64,000 nucleotides of DNA from Aridibaculum aurantiacum (GCF_017355875.1 NZ_JAFEWC010000003.1:997001-1061000); one strand, 5' to 3'. Shown: positions 7,919 through 17,511, counted from the stretch's first letter. The notes: generated by a model from the sequence alone, not told the origin. Program-made: numbers and translations.

Positions 7919-7987
7919 TCAAAAGTCAAAATTCAAAAGTCAAAAAAGGACCTTCTCAGGTTTTTAATTTTGACTTTTGAATTTTGA
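7919..7987 (+). repeat. Perfect 20-bp word-periodic hairpin in the rpoA-rplQ spacer
   Basis: TCAAAATTCAAAAGTCAAAA (7926-7945) pairs perfectly with 7968-7987. TC recurs at exactly 7-nt steps (7919, 7926, 7933, 7940), and on the other arm GA at 7972, 7979 and 7986. The apex contains ACCT-TCTC-AGGT, which extends the stem. The repeat begins 2 bases after the rpoA stop codon. No T run follows the stem. Confidence 0.88.
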
Positions 7988-8038
7988 ATTCACAAGGGTT
8001 GTAATTCCTGACACGGTACAACCTATAAAACACACGTC

Positions 8039-8581
8039 ATGCGTCACGGAGACAAAATCAACAATTTAGGCCGCACAGCGAGCCACCGCAAAGCGTTGCT
8101 TAGCAACCTTGCATCTCAACTGATCGCTCACAAGCGTATCACTACTACATTGGCAAAAGCTAAAGCTTTGCGTACTTATGTAGAGCCACTGATAACTAAA
8201 GCAAAAGAAAACAGCACGCACCAGCGTCGTATCGTTTTCAGCTACCTGCAAGACAAAGAATCAATCAAAGAACTTTTTGATGTGATCCGTCCAAAGGTTG
8301 AAGCTCGTCCAGGTGGTTACACTCGTATCATCAAGTTGGGTGCTCGTCATGGTGACAACGCTGAACTGGCAATGATTGAACTAGTTGACTACAACGAAGT
8401 TTACGGAAAAGGTGTTGGTGAAACTAAAGAGCCTGCTAAGCGTACACGTCGTGCTGGTGGTGGTCGTAAAAAAGCTGCAACTGCAGCTGAAGGTACTACT
8501 ACACCTGCTTCTGATGCTGAAGCAACAGCTCCTGCTACTGAAACCACAGAAACTTCAGAAGAAAATAAAGCTGCTGAGTAA
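8039..8581 (+). CDS. rplQ: 50S ribosomal protein L17 with long C-terminal tail
   Basis: The first 120 residues are a standard L17 ([20 protein letters not shown] start; [28 protein letters not shown] split over the conserved core). The remaining 60 residues are a low-complexity Ala/Thr/Glu tail preceded by a basic patch ([14 protein letters not shown]). Similar tails occur on L17 in other Bacteroidota. It ends the ribosomal operon, and a strong terminator follows. Confidence 0.96.
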   Translation: MRHGDKINNLGRTASHRKALLSNLASQLIAHKRITTTLAKAKALRTYVEPLITKAKENSTHQRRIVFSYLQDKESIKELFDVIRPKVEARPGGYTRIIKLGARHGDNAELAMIELVDYNEVYGKGVGETKEPAKRTRRAGGGRKKAATAAEGTTTPASDAEATAPATETTETSEENKAAE

Positions 8582-8602
8582 TTGGCAAACTTTAGAAAAT
8601 AT

Positions 8603-8640
8603 AAAAAGGCAAGGTCGTAATGATCTTGCCTTTTTTGTTT
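8603..8640 (+). terminator. Rho-independent terminator after rplQ
   Basis: The stem AAAAAGGCAAGGTC (8603-8616) pairs with GATCTTGCCTTTTT (from 8622) around a 5-nt loop and is followed by TTTTTGTTTTT. It closes the alpha operon and separates it from carA, unlike the spacer hairpins upstream, which lack a T run. Confidence 0.9.
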
Positions 8641-8685
8641 TTACCAACTGTTGAAAAATTATCAAGATGTTTTACTGCTGAATGA

Positions 8686-8693
8686 TATTTTTG
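8686..8693 (+). promoter_or_regulatory. Candidate minus-7 box of the carA promoter
   Basis: TATTTTTG is an exact match to the Bacteroidota TAnnTTTG box and lies past the rplQ terminator. No TTTG minus-33 box is seen at the expected distance. A start about 6-7 bases downstream would give a leader of roughly 115 nt for carA; that leader contains a short TTCAAC/GTTGAA inverted repeat near 8755-8785. Confidence 0.45.
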
Positions 8694-8815
8694 CGCCGGC
8701 TGCATAACAGTACTCAACATCGTTGTGTCACTCACTTGTACAGCATTACATCATTCAACGGTTTTAGCTCATAAAGGTTGAACCTGTTTAATAATAAGAA
8801 ACCACTCAATTACGC

Positions 8816-9916
8816 ATGAATAATCAAGCTCCCGCTGTACTGCTACTAGAAGATGGAACCATTTACCACGGCAAGGCATTTGGTAAAATTGGTACTACCA
8901 CCGGTGAAATATGTTTCAACACCGGTATGACTGGTTACCAGGAAGTTTTTACCGATCCAAGTTATTATGGGCAGATCGTTATCATGAACAATGTGCACGT
9001 AGGTAATTACGGCGTGAAGGATTCAGATATAGAAAGTGATTCTGTAAAGATCCAGGGGTTGATCGGTCGCAACCTGGAAGAGTTGTATAGCCGCAGGCAA
9101 GCCAAAGGATCTTTGGATGAATACCTAAAGGAAAATGGCATTGTGTCAATAGAAGATGTAGATACGAGGGCACTTGTAGCACATGTAAGAACTACAGGTG
9201 CTATGAACTGTATCATTTCATCTGAGGTTCTAGACGAGCAGAAACTAAAGGAGATGCTAGCTGAAGTACCTAGCATGGCCGGACTGGAATTGGCATCAAA
9301 GGTTTCAACCAAAGAAGCTTACGAACAAGGTGATCCTAATTCTCCTATCAAAATTGCAGTTATTGATTATGGTGTGAAGCAAAACATTCTTACTTGTATG
9401 ACATCTCGTGGTGCGCATGTAAAGGTGTTTCCTTCGAATGCTTCACTGTCTGATATGAAAGCCTTCAATCCGCAGGGTTATTTTATTTCTAATGGTCCTG
9501 GCGACCCGGCTGCTATGGATTATGCGGTTAATACAGTAAAAGAAGTGCTTGCCGAAGAGAAGCCTGTTTTTGGTATTTGCCTTGGCCACCAATTGCTGGC
9601 GCTAGCTAATGATATTCCTACTTACAAAATGCACCATGGACACCGCGGGTTAAATCACCCGGTTCTAAATGTAAATACAGGTAAATGTGAAATAACTACG
9701 CAAAACCATGGTTTTGGTGTAGACCCGGAAGCTGTGCGTAGGAACCCGAACATCGAGATCACGCACATCAACCTGAATGATGATAGCGTAGAAGGAATTC
9801 GTTTGAAAGACAAACCAGCTTTCAGTGTTCAATATCATCCTGAAAGTTTTCCTGGGCCGCACGATAGCAGGTATTTGTTTGACGACTTCATTGAAAGTGT
9901 AAAGACAAGATTGTAA
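8816..9916 (+). CDS. carA: Carbamoyl-phosphate synthase small subunit
   Basis: 366 residues, normal length. The N-terminal CPSase small-subunit domain (LEDGTIYHGKAFG; FNTGMTGYQEVFTDPSY) is followed by a class I glutamine amidotransferase domain with the nucleophile in FGICLGHQL and the His/Glu pair in QYHPES. It hydrolyses glutamine and passes ammonia to CarB for arginine and pyrimidine synthesis. carB is not in the window. Its place after rplQ is common in Bacteroidota. aroQ follows after 21 bases and is probably co-transcribed. Confidence 0.97.
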   Translation: MNNQAPAVLLLEDGTIYHGKAFGKIGTTTGEICFNTGMTGYQEVFTDPSYYGQIVIMNNVHVGNYGVKDSDIESDSVKIQGLIGRNLEELYSRRQAKGSLDEYLKENGIVSIEDVDTRALVAHVRTTGAMNCIISSEVLDEQKLKEMLAEVPSMAGLELASKVSTKEAYEQGDPNSPIKIAVIDYGVKQNILTCMTSRGAHVKVFPSNASLSDMKAFNPQGYFISNGPGDPAAMDYAVNTVKEVLAEEKPVFGICLGHQLLALANDIPTYKMHHGHRGLNHPVLNVNTGKCEITTQNHGFGVDPEAVRRNPNIEITHINLNDDSVEGIRLKDKPAFSVQYHPESFPGPHDSRYLFDDFIESVKTRL

Positions 9917-9937
9917 TCTATCTTCTAAATCCACTGA

Positions 9938-10357
9938 ATGAAAATTGCAATCATCAACGGGCCTAACCTCAATTTGCTGGGCAAACGTGAGCCGGGTATT
10001 TACGGTAGCGAAACATTTGAAGGTTTTCTTGATCAACTGCGTAAGGAGTATCCTGCTGTCAATTTTACTTTTTTTCAAACCAATGTAGAAGGGGAGTTGA
10101 TCAATTATTTGCAGCAAGTGGGCTTTGATCATGATGGTATCATACTTAATCCCGGTGGCTACACACATACTTCGGTGGCTTTAGGAGATGCTATTGCAGC
10201 TATCACCACTCCTGTTATTGAAGTACACATCAGCAATGTACATGCAAGGGAAGAGTTCAGGAAGATATCGCATGTGTCAGCAAAGGCACGTGGTACTATA
10301 AGCGGGCTTGGCTTAAAGGGATATGCACTTGCGGTGCAGTTTTTCCTGGATAAGTAA
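9938..10357 (+). CDS. aroQ: Type II 3-dehydroquinate dehydratase
   Basis: 139 residues, typical of the small dodecameric type II enzyme. It has IINGPNLNLLGKREPGIYG with the active-site Asn, Arg and Tyr, the NPGGYTHTSVAL loop, and EVHISNVHAREEFR with the catalytic His. It dehydrates 3-dehydroquinate in the shikimate pathway. It lies 21 bases after carA and ends at a bidirectional terminator. Confidence 0.96.
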   Translation: MKIAIINGPNLNLLGKREPGIYGSETFEGFLDQLRKEYPAVNFTFFQTNVEGELINYLQQVGFDHDGIILNPGGYTHTSVALGDAIAAITTPVIEVHISNVHAREEFRKISHVSAKARGTISGLGLKGYALAVQFFLDK

Positions 10358-10385
10358 TTAGATTTCTCTATCAAAGCTTATAAAA

Positions 10386-10427
10386 AAATAAGGCTGTCTC
10401 TTCGCAGGGACAGCCTTATTGCTTTTT
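10386..10427. terminator. Bidirectional terminator between aroQ and the BNR-repeat gene
   Basis: AATAAGGCTGTCTC (10387-10400) pairs with 10407-10420. A T-rich run follows on the plus strand (GCTTTTTTAT), and an A-rich run precedes the stem, giving a T run on the minus strand. It serves the two convergent genes. Confidence 0.85.
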
Positions 10428-10436
10428 TATGACCAG

Positions 10437-13052
10437 TTAATCCTTACGTGTAAGTGAAGGACCATCTAGTTGAGCACCTTCTGTATTGCTCTTACTCTTC
10501 CTTGCCGGAACTTTATTGATTGGTGTTATCACCGCTTGCCCTTTTCCTACTTCGGCTTCTTTTTGCTTGCGGTAGGTGGCGTTTGTCATTAGCAGCTGAA
10601 CGCTGTCAAGTTTAGCTATATATAAGCTGCGTCCATGTGTTCCAAGTACCAGTTCATTCTCTCTTTGTTGTATCACAAGATCGTGGATAGGTACACTCTT
10701 CGGTAGGCCATTGGTCCATGCGAAATATGATCTACCTGCATCTGCCGTTACATATAAACCACCATCGGTTCCTACATACAACAGGCTGTCATGGCGAGTG
10801 TCTTCTTTCACCACATTGATTGGTTCAAATGGAAGATTAGCAGCTATGCTTCTCCAGTTGGTGCCATAGTCATCGCTTACAAACAGGTAAGGCATGAAGT
10901 TGTCGTTGCGGTAGCCATTCAGCGAAGCATAAACACGACCTTCTTTGTAGGCACTCGCTACTACACGGCTAACCCAAAGACCTTTAGGAAGTTTACCGCT
11001 AATGAGTGTCCAGTTGTACCCGCCATCCCGGCTAACGTGAATGTTACCATCATCTGTACCGGTATAAATCAGACCAAACTTTAGCGGGCTTTCGCTGATG
11101 GTGGTAAGCGTACCATAAGGAACGTCGCCTTGCTGCGGGCTGGTAGTAAGATCGGGACTGATAGCTGGCAGTGTGTCGCCTTTGTTCATACTGCGGTGAA
11201 AGCGATTGGTTCCAAAATATAATACGTCCTGGTGGTGCGGGCTAAGCAGGATTGGTGACTGCCAGTTGAAACGATAAGCTGCCTCACCCAGGTCGTTACT
11301 TGGCCTGATGAAACGCCTGTCCTGGCGGTTCCGTAAATTCTGCCTTACATAAACACCAAATTGTGAACCTGTGTAAACGGTTTGATTGTCGCGTGTATCT
11401 ACTTGTACCTGCATACCATCGCCGCCACCAATAGACTTAAAAGGATAATCACCTGAAACATGCCAGCGTGCATTTTCCCTGTGGTTGGATGGACCATACC
11501 AGGTACCATTATCCTGTAAGCCTCCAAATACATTGTATGGGCGGGCATTGTCTACATTGATAGCATAATATTGACCTACAGGAGGTGTATTAGCAATAGA
11601 CCAGTTTTTACCATCGTCGTAGGTAATGTTCAAGCCGCCGTCGTTGCCATTTAGCATATGACCGTCGCGGTTTGGATTTATCCATAGTGCGTGGTGGTCA
11701 GCATGTACATTTTCGCGATCTATTGATTTAAATGTTTTACCACCATCTGTGCTTGCAAGCAGATCAATACCAAGTATCACTACTTTATTTTCATTGGAAG
11801 GGCTTACATAGATCTTACCGAAATAATAGCCGAAAGAACTATACAGATCCAATCCCTTCTGGTTCATTTTCTGCCAGGTTCTTCCACCATCATTACTGCG
11901 GTATACTTCGGCACCAATAACCGGCGTACTATTTTCGTCGCCATTGTACAGGTAATCATATATAGCTGTTGGCTTCAATTGATTATTTGCTACCAACTCT
12001 TTAATTCCTTTTGCAGTGTATTTTCTAGGAATGCTGGTACGCCTGATAAATGAGTCGATCTTCCTGTCCTCCAACGCAAGAAACTTTTCCCTTGTCAGGT
12101 TATGAAACTCTTTCAGTTCATACCTGCTCGTATCAGCTTTACGTTGTGCAGTATCAGGTCGCCTGTTCTGATTATCTACTATTGCATAAACTACCTGTGG
12201 GTTCTTTGGATAAACAGCAACACCTATTCTACCTACATTGTCTCCGGTAGGGAAACCTGCACCGGCAGTTGTAAGCAAGTTCCATGTATTGCCACCGTCT
12301 GTACTTTTATAAATACCACTTGTTTTCCCGCCTTCTTCAAAATTCCAGGCGCGACGGGTACGGTACCATGTTGCCGCATACAGTTCATTAGGATTAGCAG
12401 GGTTGATGTCCATTTCTACCACACCTGTGTTTTCGTCTATGGCAAGTGTTTGCTTCCAGCTTTTACCACCGTCAGTGGTTTTATAAACGCCTCTTTCTTT
12501 GTTAGGAGAATATAGATGTCCAAGCACCGCTACCCATGCAGTGTTGGGGTCAGTAGGGTGCAGCTGTATTTTGCCTATGTGGTGGCTTTCAGGTAAACCT
12601 AAGTACTCCCAGCTTTTGCCATTGTTGTTGCTTTTGTAAACACCTATACCAGCATACGAAGAACGGCTACTGTTCACTTCGCCGGTTCCAACCCAAATCA
12701 CCCTGTTCTTCTCTTGCCAGTTTACTGCTATGTCGCCAATGAAGAGTACATCTTCACTATCAAAAATAGGAGAGAAGCTTTGGCCATTGTTGGTGCTGTG
12801 CCACAGGCCACCTGTAGCATAAGCAACATAAAACTCTGTTGCGTCTGATGGGTTAACTTCTATGTCCACCACTCTGCCGCTCATTACAGTAGGGCCAATG
12901 TTGCGGAATGAAATGTGGTTAACCAATGAGTTTTGCTGCAATGACTTGCGCTGTTGTATGCTCTTCATACGTTCGGTGGCGGGTGTTGGTTTCACCTGCG
13001 CATAATGGTTGAACGAGACTGCCAGGAATAGGACCAGGAAGAAATGTTTCAT
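10437..13052 (-). CDS. Exported BNR/sortilin-like (VPS10) beta-propeller protein
   Basis: About 871 residues from ATG 13052, which gives a clean signal peptide (MKHFFLVLFLAVSFNHYAQ); an upstream start at 13127 would add 25 unlikely residues. At least eight BNR-type Asp-box motifs are visible, including KTTDGGKSW, KSTDGGNTW, RSNDGGRTW, ASTDGGKTF, VSRDGGYNW and VSDDYGTNW. This is the pattern of sortilin/VPS10-type or glycosidase-like propellers common in Bacteroidota. No catalytic residues can be assigned. It is likely periplasmic or surface-bound. It is divergent from the MORN-like gene at 13179. Confidence 0.85.
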   Translation of the reverse strand: MKHFFLVLFLAVSFNHYAQVKPTPATERMKSIQQRKSLQQNSLVNHISFRNIGPTVMSGRVVDIEVNPSDATEFYVAYATGGLWHSTNNGQSFSPIFDSEDVLFIGDIAVNWQEKNRVIWVGTGEVNSSRSSYAGIGVYKSNNNGKSWEYLGLPESHHIGKIQLHPTDPNTAWVAVLGHLYSPNKERGVYKTTDGGKSWKQTLAIDENTGVVEMDINPANPNELYAATWYRTRRAWNFEEGGKTSGIYKSTDGGNTWNLLTTAGAGFPTGDNVGRIGVAVYPKNPQVVYAIVDNQNRRPDTAQRKADTSRYELKEFHNLTREKFLALEDRKIDSFIRRTSIPRKYTAKGIKELVANNQLKPTAIYDYLYNGDENSTPVIGAEVYRSNDGGRTWQKMNQKGLDLYSSFGYYFGKIYVSPSNENKVVILGIDLLASTDGGKTFKSIDRENVHADHHALWINPNRDGHMLNGNDGGLNITYDDGKNWSIANTPPVGQYYAINVDNARPYNVFGGLQDNGTWYGPSNHRENARWHVSGDYPFKSIGGGDGMQVQVDTRDNQTVYTGSQFGVYVRQNLRNRQDRRFIRPSNDLGEAAYRFNWQSPILLSPHHQDVLYFGTNRFHRSMNKGDTLPAISPDLTTSPQQGDVPYGTLTTISESPLKFGLIYTGTDDGNIHVSRDGGYNWTLISGKLPKGLWVSRVVASAYKEGRVYASLNGYRNDNFMPYLFVSDDYGTNWRSIAANLPFEPINVVKEDTRHDSLLYVGTDGGLYVTADAGRSYFAWTNGLPKSVPIHDLVIQQRENELVLGTHGRSLYIAKLDSVQLLMTNATYRKQKEAEVGKGQAVITPINKVPARKSKSNTEGAQLDGPSLTRKD

Positions 13053-13178
13053 AATCAAGCGGGAATACAGTTTTAATGATAATGTTGCCGAAGATAACTG
13101 AACCAAGTGGTTTTTTAACAGTAGCAAGGAAAGCAGCTACAAGAAACATTGTTATTTTCACGACCTAATTTTCAGCTC

Positions 13179-13844
13179 ATGAAATTCCTCTTCTTCCCGT
13201 TGTTATTGTTGTCTTTTCATGTATCTGCACAATGTAAATCTTCGCGAAAAGCTGCCAACGGCGAAACCATCAATTGCATAGATAACAATAACCTGAAGCA
13301 GGGAAAATGGAGTGTGAAGGTGGATGGATTACGCGGTGAGCCTGGATATGAAGAAGAAGGTATTTACAAAGATGGAAAGAAAGAAGGCGTTTGGCGTATC
13401 TATACTTTGATGGGCGACTTGTTTGCTATAGAGCGTTACCGCTGGGGACAAAAAGATGGTGTGAGCCAGTATTATAGTATGGCTGGCATTGCCCGTGAAG
13501 AAAGCTGGAAGGCTGTTAATCCTGAAAATCCTTATGATACCATTGATGTGCCGGATGTGTATGACCCGTACAAGGTGCAGCGAAAGGTGATTAAGATAGA
13601 GGGCGAAGCTGTAAAGCACGGTACATGGAGATACTACAATGACGGTATGATCTCCAGGACTGAAAAGTATTTCCTGGGTAAAAAAGAAGATCCTAATCAA
13701 TTAGGCGCAACTACTATGATAGAAGTACCGGTGGACAGCGTGAAGAAGGCTCCAGCTAAAGTAAAGCCACAGGCCGTACTTGATTTTGAAAAGAAGAACG
13801 CCGGCAAAAAGAATGTAAAGTTCAGGGATGGACGTACCTTCTAA
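13179..13844 (+). CDS. Exported MORN-repeat-like protein
   Basis: About 221 residues from ATG 13179, with the signal peptide MKFLFFPLLLLSFHVSAQ; a start at 13149 would extend it by 10 residues. The body has YwqK/MORN-like units: KQGKWSVKV, YKDGKKEGVWRIY, GQKDGVSQYY, KHGTWRYYNDG. Such repeats form beta-hairpin rods of unknown binding partner. The C-terminal part is lysine-rich. The repeat assignment is moderate; no function is known. Confidence 0.6.
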   Translation: MKFLFFPLLLLSFHVSAQCKSSRKAANGETINCIDNNNLKQGKWSVKVDGLRGEPGYEEEGIYKDGKKEGVWRIYTLMGDLFAIERYRWGQKDGVSQYYSMAGIAREESWKAVNPENPYDTIDVPDVYDPYKVQRKVIKIEGEAVKHGTWRYYNDGMISRTEKYFLGKKEDPNQLGATTMIEVPVDSVKKAPAKVKPQAVLDFEKKNAGKKNVKFRDGRTF

Positions 13845-13854
13845 ATGCTGTTAG

Positions 13855-14094
13855 CTACGCCTGATCATCGTTTACTGTAGCTCTTTCTCCACCTAGCAGG
13901 CGCTCCTCTTTATCTGCCTGGTCGTATTCTGTTGCTTCGTTTTTTATGGTCTGCTGAAGAGCATCATCATTGGTTGCTGGTGTAGCAGGTGCATCAGCAG
14001 AAGCTTCCTTATTAGCATCATTCTGTTCATTCTGATCCCAGGTTTCCTGCACGTTCTTAAACTCACTGCCTTTGTGTTCATTGTTGTTTTCCAT
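13855..14094 (-). CDS. Small acidic hypothetical protein
   Basis: 79 residues, very rich in Asn, Asp, Glu and Gln, with no hydrophobic segment and no cysteine, so probably cytosolic and disordered. It starts at an ATG (14092-14094). No family is recognised. It lies 10 bases from the convergent end of the MORN-like gene. Composition bias makes chance coding possible, but the frame is open throughout and the start is good. Confidence 0.55.
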   Translation of the reverse strand: MENNNEHKGSEFKNVQETWDQNEQNDANKEASADAPATPATNDDALQQTIKNEATEYDQADKEERLLGGERATVNDDQA

Positions 14095-14168
14095 GGCTGT
14101 TTTATTACAACGAGTAAGAAAAACTATGCCTAATGGAAATTAAGAACGCTAACAGCTTGTTGTAGAAC

Positions 14169-16838
14169 TCAACTCTCTTTTGGAGCTATGGTAATAATAA
14201 ATGTGGCTCCCTCATTTACCTTGCTTTGCAGAGCTATAGTTCCACCCAGTGCCGTCACCTGCGATCTTACAATGAACAATCCCAGTCCTTTACCTTCTAC
14301 ATGATCATGAAAACGCTGGTACAAGCCAAACAACCTGTCTGAGAATTTAGAAGTATCAATACCTAATCCGTTGTCGCTGAAACGAAGCACCAGTTCACCT
14401 TTTTCATTACGATAAGTATGAATATTTATCACCAGTTTTCTTTCGGCTGAGCGGTATTTAACAGCATTGGAAATAAGGTTGATGAAAATGCTTTCGATAT
14501 ATGGTTTGTATAGGTATACTTCCCTTGCCTGCAGATCAAGATTTACCTCGTGCGGAATGTCATGGAGTGTATTGAGATAAACCTTACTTACATTCTCAAT
14601 GATCTTATCTATATGTACAAGCTCTGTTTCAAGGTTTGTCCTGTTCCTGATAACAATGATGTCAGTAAGGTCTTTGATGGTTTCCTGCAGCTGGCAAGTA
14701 GATACCTTTAGCAGGTTGAACATCTTCTGGTGATTTTCATCAAACGACTTGTAATCGATGATGCTTAAGATGCCGAGGATGTTTGATAACGGTGCACGTA
14801 AGTTGTGAGAGGTTATAAAAGAAAATTGCTTCAGGTCGTTGTTACTTTTGGTCAATTCTTTAATGATGAATTCTTTCTCAAGCTCTATTTTTTTACGTTC
14901 TGTATTATCTATCAACGAACCGACAAATCGAATAGGATTATTGTTTTCATCCAGTATAATATAGCCTTGATCTAATACATAAGCATACTCGCCATTCTTT
15001 TTCTTATAGCGATAATCTTTCTTCCAGTACCTGGTTTTATTTTGTTTGAGAAAATTGATCGTTTCCTCCCAAACCTGCTCAGCCTCGTCTGGATGAATGT
15101 TCTCTTTCCATACCTCTAAGGTTGTTGTTTCACCCTCATGGTACCCAAAGTGTTTGGTATAGGTTTCATTCCAATACAATTCTTTGGTTTCCATATTGTA
15201 CTCCCATATTGCTTCATTGGTGGCTTTCAATACTGTTTCTAACCTTTCCTTATTATACCTCAGTTCTTCTTCTGCATTTTTTCTATCGGTTACATCACGC
15301 GAGTTGATAACAATGCCCTTGATAAGCTCATCCTCTAGCATATTGGTACCAATCACCTCTATCCATCTCCATTCGCCATTCTTGTGTTTAAACCTGAAGT
15401 CTGCTATTTTCCTTTCTTTACATTGAAGTAGCGTACTCAGTTCTTCCATAATCTTTCCCAGGTCATCTTCATGTACCAACGAAAGGGCATTAAATCCTAA
15501 TAATTCTTCTGCTGTATACCCGATCACTCTTTCTACATTGGAACTTACATAGCTATAGTTTCCTGTCGGATCAATTATACCGATCATGTCTGCACCTTTT
15601 TGTATCAACGAAGAGAAACGTTGTTCCGTTTCCTTTTGTAGCATTTCTGCACGTTTCATCTCGGTGGCATCTTTGCCAATACAGAACATTGTCTTTTCCT
15701 GTTCATCCCATTTTAGCGACCAAAGCATGGGTACATGCGTGCCATCCTGCCTAATATGCACATTCTGGAAGTTGGTCATCACGGTGCCGAGGGTCACCTT
15801 GTTTATTGTATCCTCTGTAAGTTCTACATATCCTGGCGCTACAAAATCCAGGTAAGATCTTCCTTCCAGTTCTCCAGGCGCATAACCCCATACCGTTTTG
15901 GAAGCTGCACTCACTTTGGCAAAGTGACCTTTTTCATCAATGGAACAAATGATGTCAAGCGAAGAGTTCATCACTTTTTCCAGGTCTGCCATTACCCGCT
16001 GCAGGTCGGCTTCTTTAGCCTTAAGCACATGGTAATGATCGGTGATGATGGCTTGTTTTTCCTTCCTGTCAGTTATGTCTCTTGAAGAACACGCTACTCC
16101 TACAATTTCAGTTTTGTCATTGTTGTAGATAGAATTAAAGCAGACTTCTTCACTGATCATATTTCCTGTTTCAGGATCGATCCTATGGTTGTCAAGGCAA
16201 AAGCTGCCACCACTAAAGCTATTCTCATACAACGTCTTCCAATGATGATTTTCCTTTTCAAAATATGGAAGCAGGATATTGTCGCCTTCTTTTAAATGAT
16301 GACCAGTTAATTTGTAAATAGCTTCTTTAAAAGTGTCATTGCATGCAATAAGGTTACAGTTTTTGTCTACCGCCCAAAGCAGGTCCTTAGATGCATTAAT
16401 AAGAGCGTCAATATTAGCTTTAGACTTCAGGTTTTGCAGGCACTGCTCCTTTTGACTATTTACATCTTTTACAAAAAACGATACTCCAAGCGGTGAAGGA
16501 AAAATATTTATCCGAAACCAAAGTTTATACTGCTCTACAAATTCTTCCAGTTGTGATTCTTGTTTTTGCTGTATTGCTACTTCAAACTTCTTAGCAAGAA
16601 ACTTTGAAAACGGATCAACCATTACGTCGCGGTAATCCTTACCTACAATATCTTCTCTTTTTACTCCGGTATATTCTTCGGCTGTTTTGTTCCAGGTTCT
16701 AACGATCCACTGGTTGTCAAAAAAACAAAACCCATCTGTGATGTTATCCAGTACTTCTTCCAGGTCGTACGGTTTGTTTTTCAATAGCAGATTCTGCTTG
16801 TCTTGCTCAAGCAGATCAGTAGCGGAAAGGTTTTTCAT
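14169..16838 (-). CDS. Multi-PAS sensor histidine kinase, soluble
   Basis: About 889 residues from ATG 16838 (MKNLSATDLL); a start 13 codons upstream at 16877 is also possible. Five PAS/PAC units run in order, near residues 25-130, 140-265, 285-400, 410-525 and 530-655. A histidine kinase core follows: the H box SHNLRAPLSN, N box INLISNAVKYRS, and G boxes FSDNGLGID and GKGLGLFIV. There is no transmembrane segment or receiver domain. The HNLRAPL type H box is typical of Bacteroidota PAS kinases. No response regulator is adjacent, so it is an orphan kinase; the signal is unknown. Confidence 0.92.
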   Translation of the reverse strand: MKNLSATDLLEQDKQNLLLKNKPYDLEEVLDNITDGFCFFDNQWIVRTWNKTAEEYTGVKREDIVGKDYRDVMVDPFSKFLAKKFEVAIQQKQESQLEEFVEQYKLWFRINIFPSPLGVSFFVKDVNSQKEQCLQNLKSKANIDALINASKDLLWAVDKNCNLIACNDTFKEAIYKLTGHHLKEGDNILLPYFEKENHHWKTLYENSFSGGSFCLDNHRIDPETGNMISEEVCFNSIYNNDKTEIVGVACSSRDITDRKEKQAIITDHYHVLKAKEADLQRVMADLEKVMNSSLDIICSIDEKGHFAKVSAASKTVWGYAPGELEGRSYLDFVAPGYVELTEDTINKVTLGTVMTNFQNVHIRQDGTHVPMLWSLKWDEQEKTMFCIGKDATEMKRAEMLQKETEQRFSSLIQKGADMIGIIDPTGNYSYVSSNVERVIGYTAEELLGFNALSLVHEDDLGKIMEELSTLLQCKERKIADFRFKHKNGEWRWIEVIGTNMLEDELIKGIVINSRDVTDRKNAEEELRYNKERLETVLKATNEAIWEYNMETKELYWNETYTKHFGYHEGETTTLEVWKENIHPDEAEQVWEETINFLKQNKTRYWKKDYRYKKKNGEYAYVLDQGYIILDENNNPIRFVGSLIDNTERKKIELEKEFIIKELTKSNNDLKQFSFITSHNLRAPLSNILGILSIIDYKSFDENHQKMFNLLKVSTCQLQETIKDLTDIIVIRNRTNLETELVHIDKIIENVSKVYLNTLHDIPHEVNLDLQAREVYLYKPYIESIFINLISNAVKYRSAERKLVINIHTYRNEKGELVLRFSDNGLGIDTSKFSDRLFGLYQRFHDHVEGKGLGLFIVRSQVTALGGTIALQSKVNEGATFIITIAPKES

Positions 16839-17170
16839 ATAGGTTTGTTGTGCATCGAATTTTCTGCATCTCTGCATACTTCAACGTAAATGTACCTGCG
16901 ATAGTTTCCTGCGAGCTTTAAAAAGTTTTAATAGTTGCCGCTGGTAATGGTTTTCAATTAAATTAAAGCGCCTATATATAAAGCATGAGTAATATCTAAA
17001 ACCAGAACATTCGACATGTTGGATGATCTGGTGCTGCAGCGGGTAGGAGATTGAACACTTTTCAACGGTTCTTCCTCACATTCTTCACCAACCGAAATTC
17101 ATAAAATGCTGAGGTACATATGATTGTTGTATGGCATGTATTGTGATTGAGGTTCCATCAAACCAGCAAT

Positions 17171-17416
17171 ATGTTTAGTGAGAAATTTAATTCGCTTCCA
17201 GATATAGAAAAGCATCAGCTGATTTACGATGCCGAAAAGTTAGATGAGCTATCAGACGGTTTTACCAGGTTCGCACTTTATAAACTAGGTGATCTTTTCA
17301 TAGAAGTAAAAAGCAGCCCCGACAGGGTTTACCGCAAATCAATACAAGCATTTGAGCTGAAGGATATTCCTCTTATCTACAGTTCGTGTATCATTTGTCG
17401 CTTAGGAGCAATGTAG
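17171..17416 (+). CDS. Small hypothetical protein
   Basis: 81 residues from ATG 17171 (MFSEKFNSLPDIEKHQLIYDAE); the frame is open to a TTG at 17147, but ATG is the better start. The sequence looks like a genuine folded domain: amphipathic helices, then FALYKLGDLFIEVKSSPD, and a C-terminal CIICRLGAM. I recognise no family. It stands alone between an HK gene on the other strand and the AGCS gene. Confidence 0.5.
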   Translation: MFSEKFNSLPDIEKHQLIYDAEKLDELSDGFTRFALYKLGDLFIEVKSSPDRVYRKSIQAFELKDIPLIYSSCIICRLGAM

Positions 17417-17511
17417 GGTGATGACACAGAAATTGTAATTCTCCACTTGTTGATTTCAGTGCACAAGATAATTACTGCTGTAAGGAGCAATATGTAAAGA
17501 ATAAACAGGAA

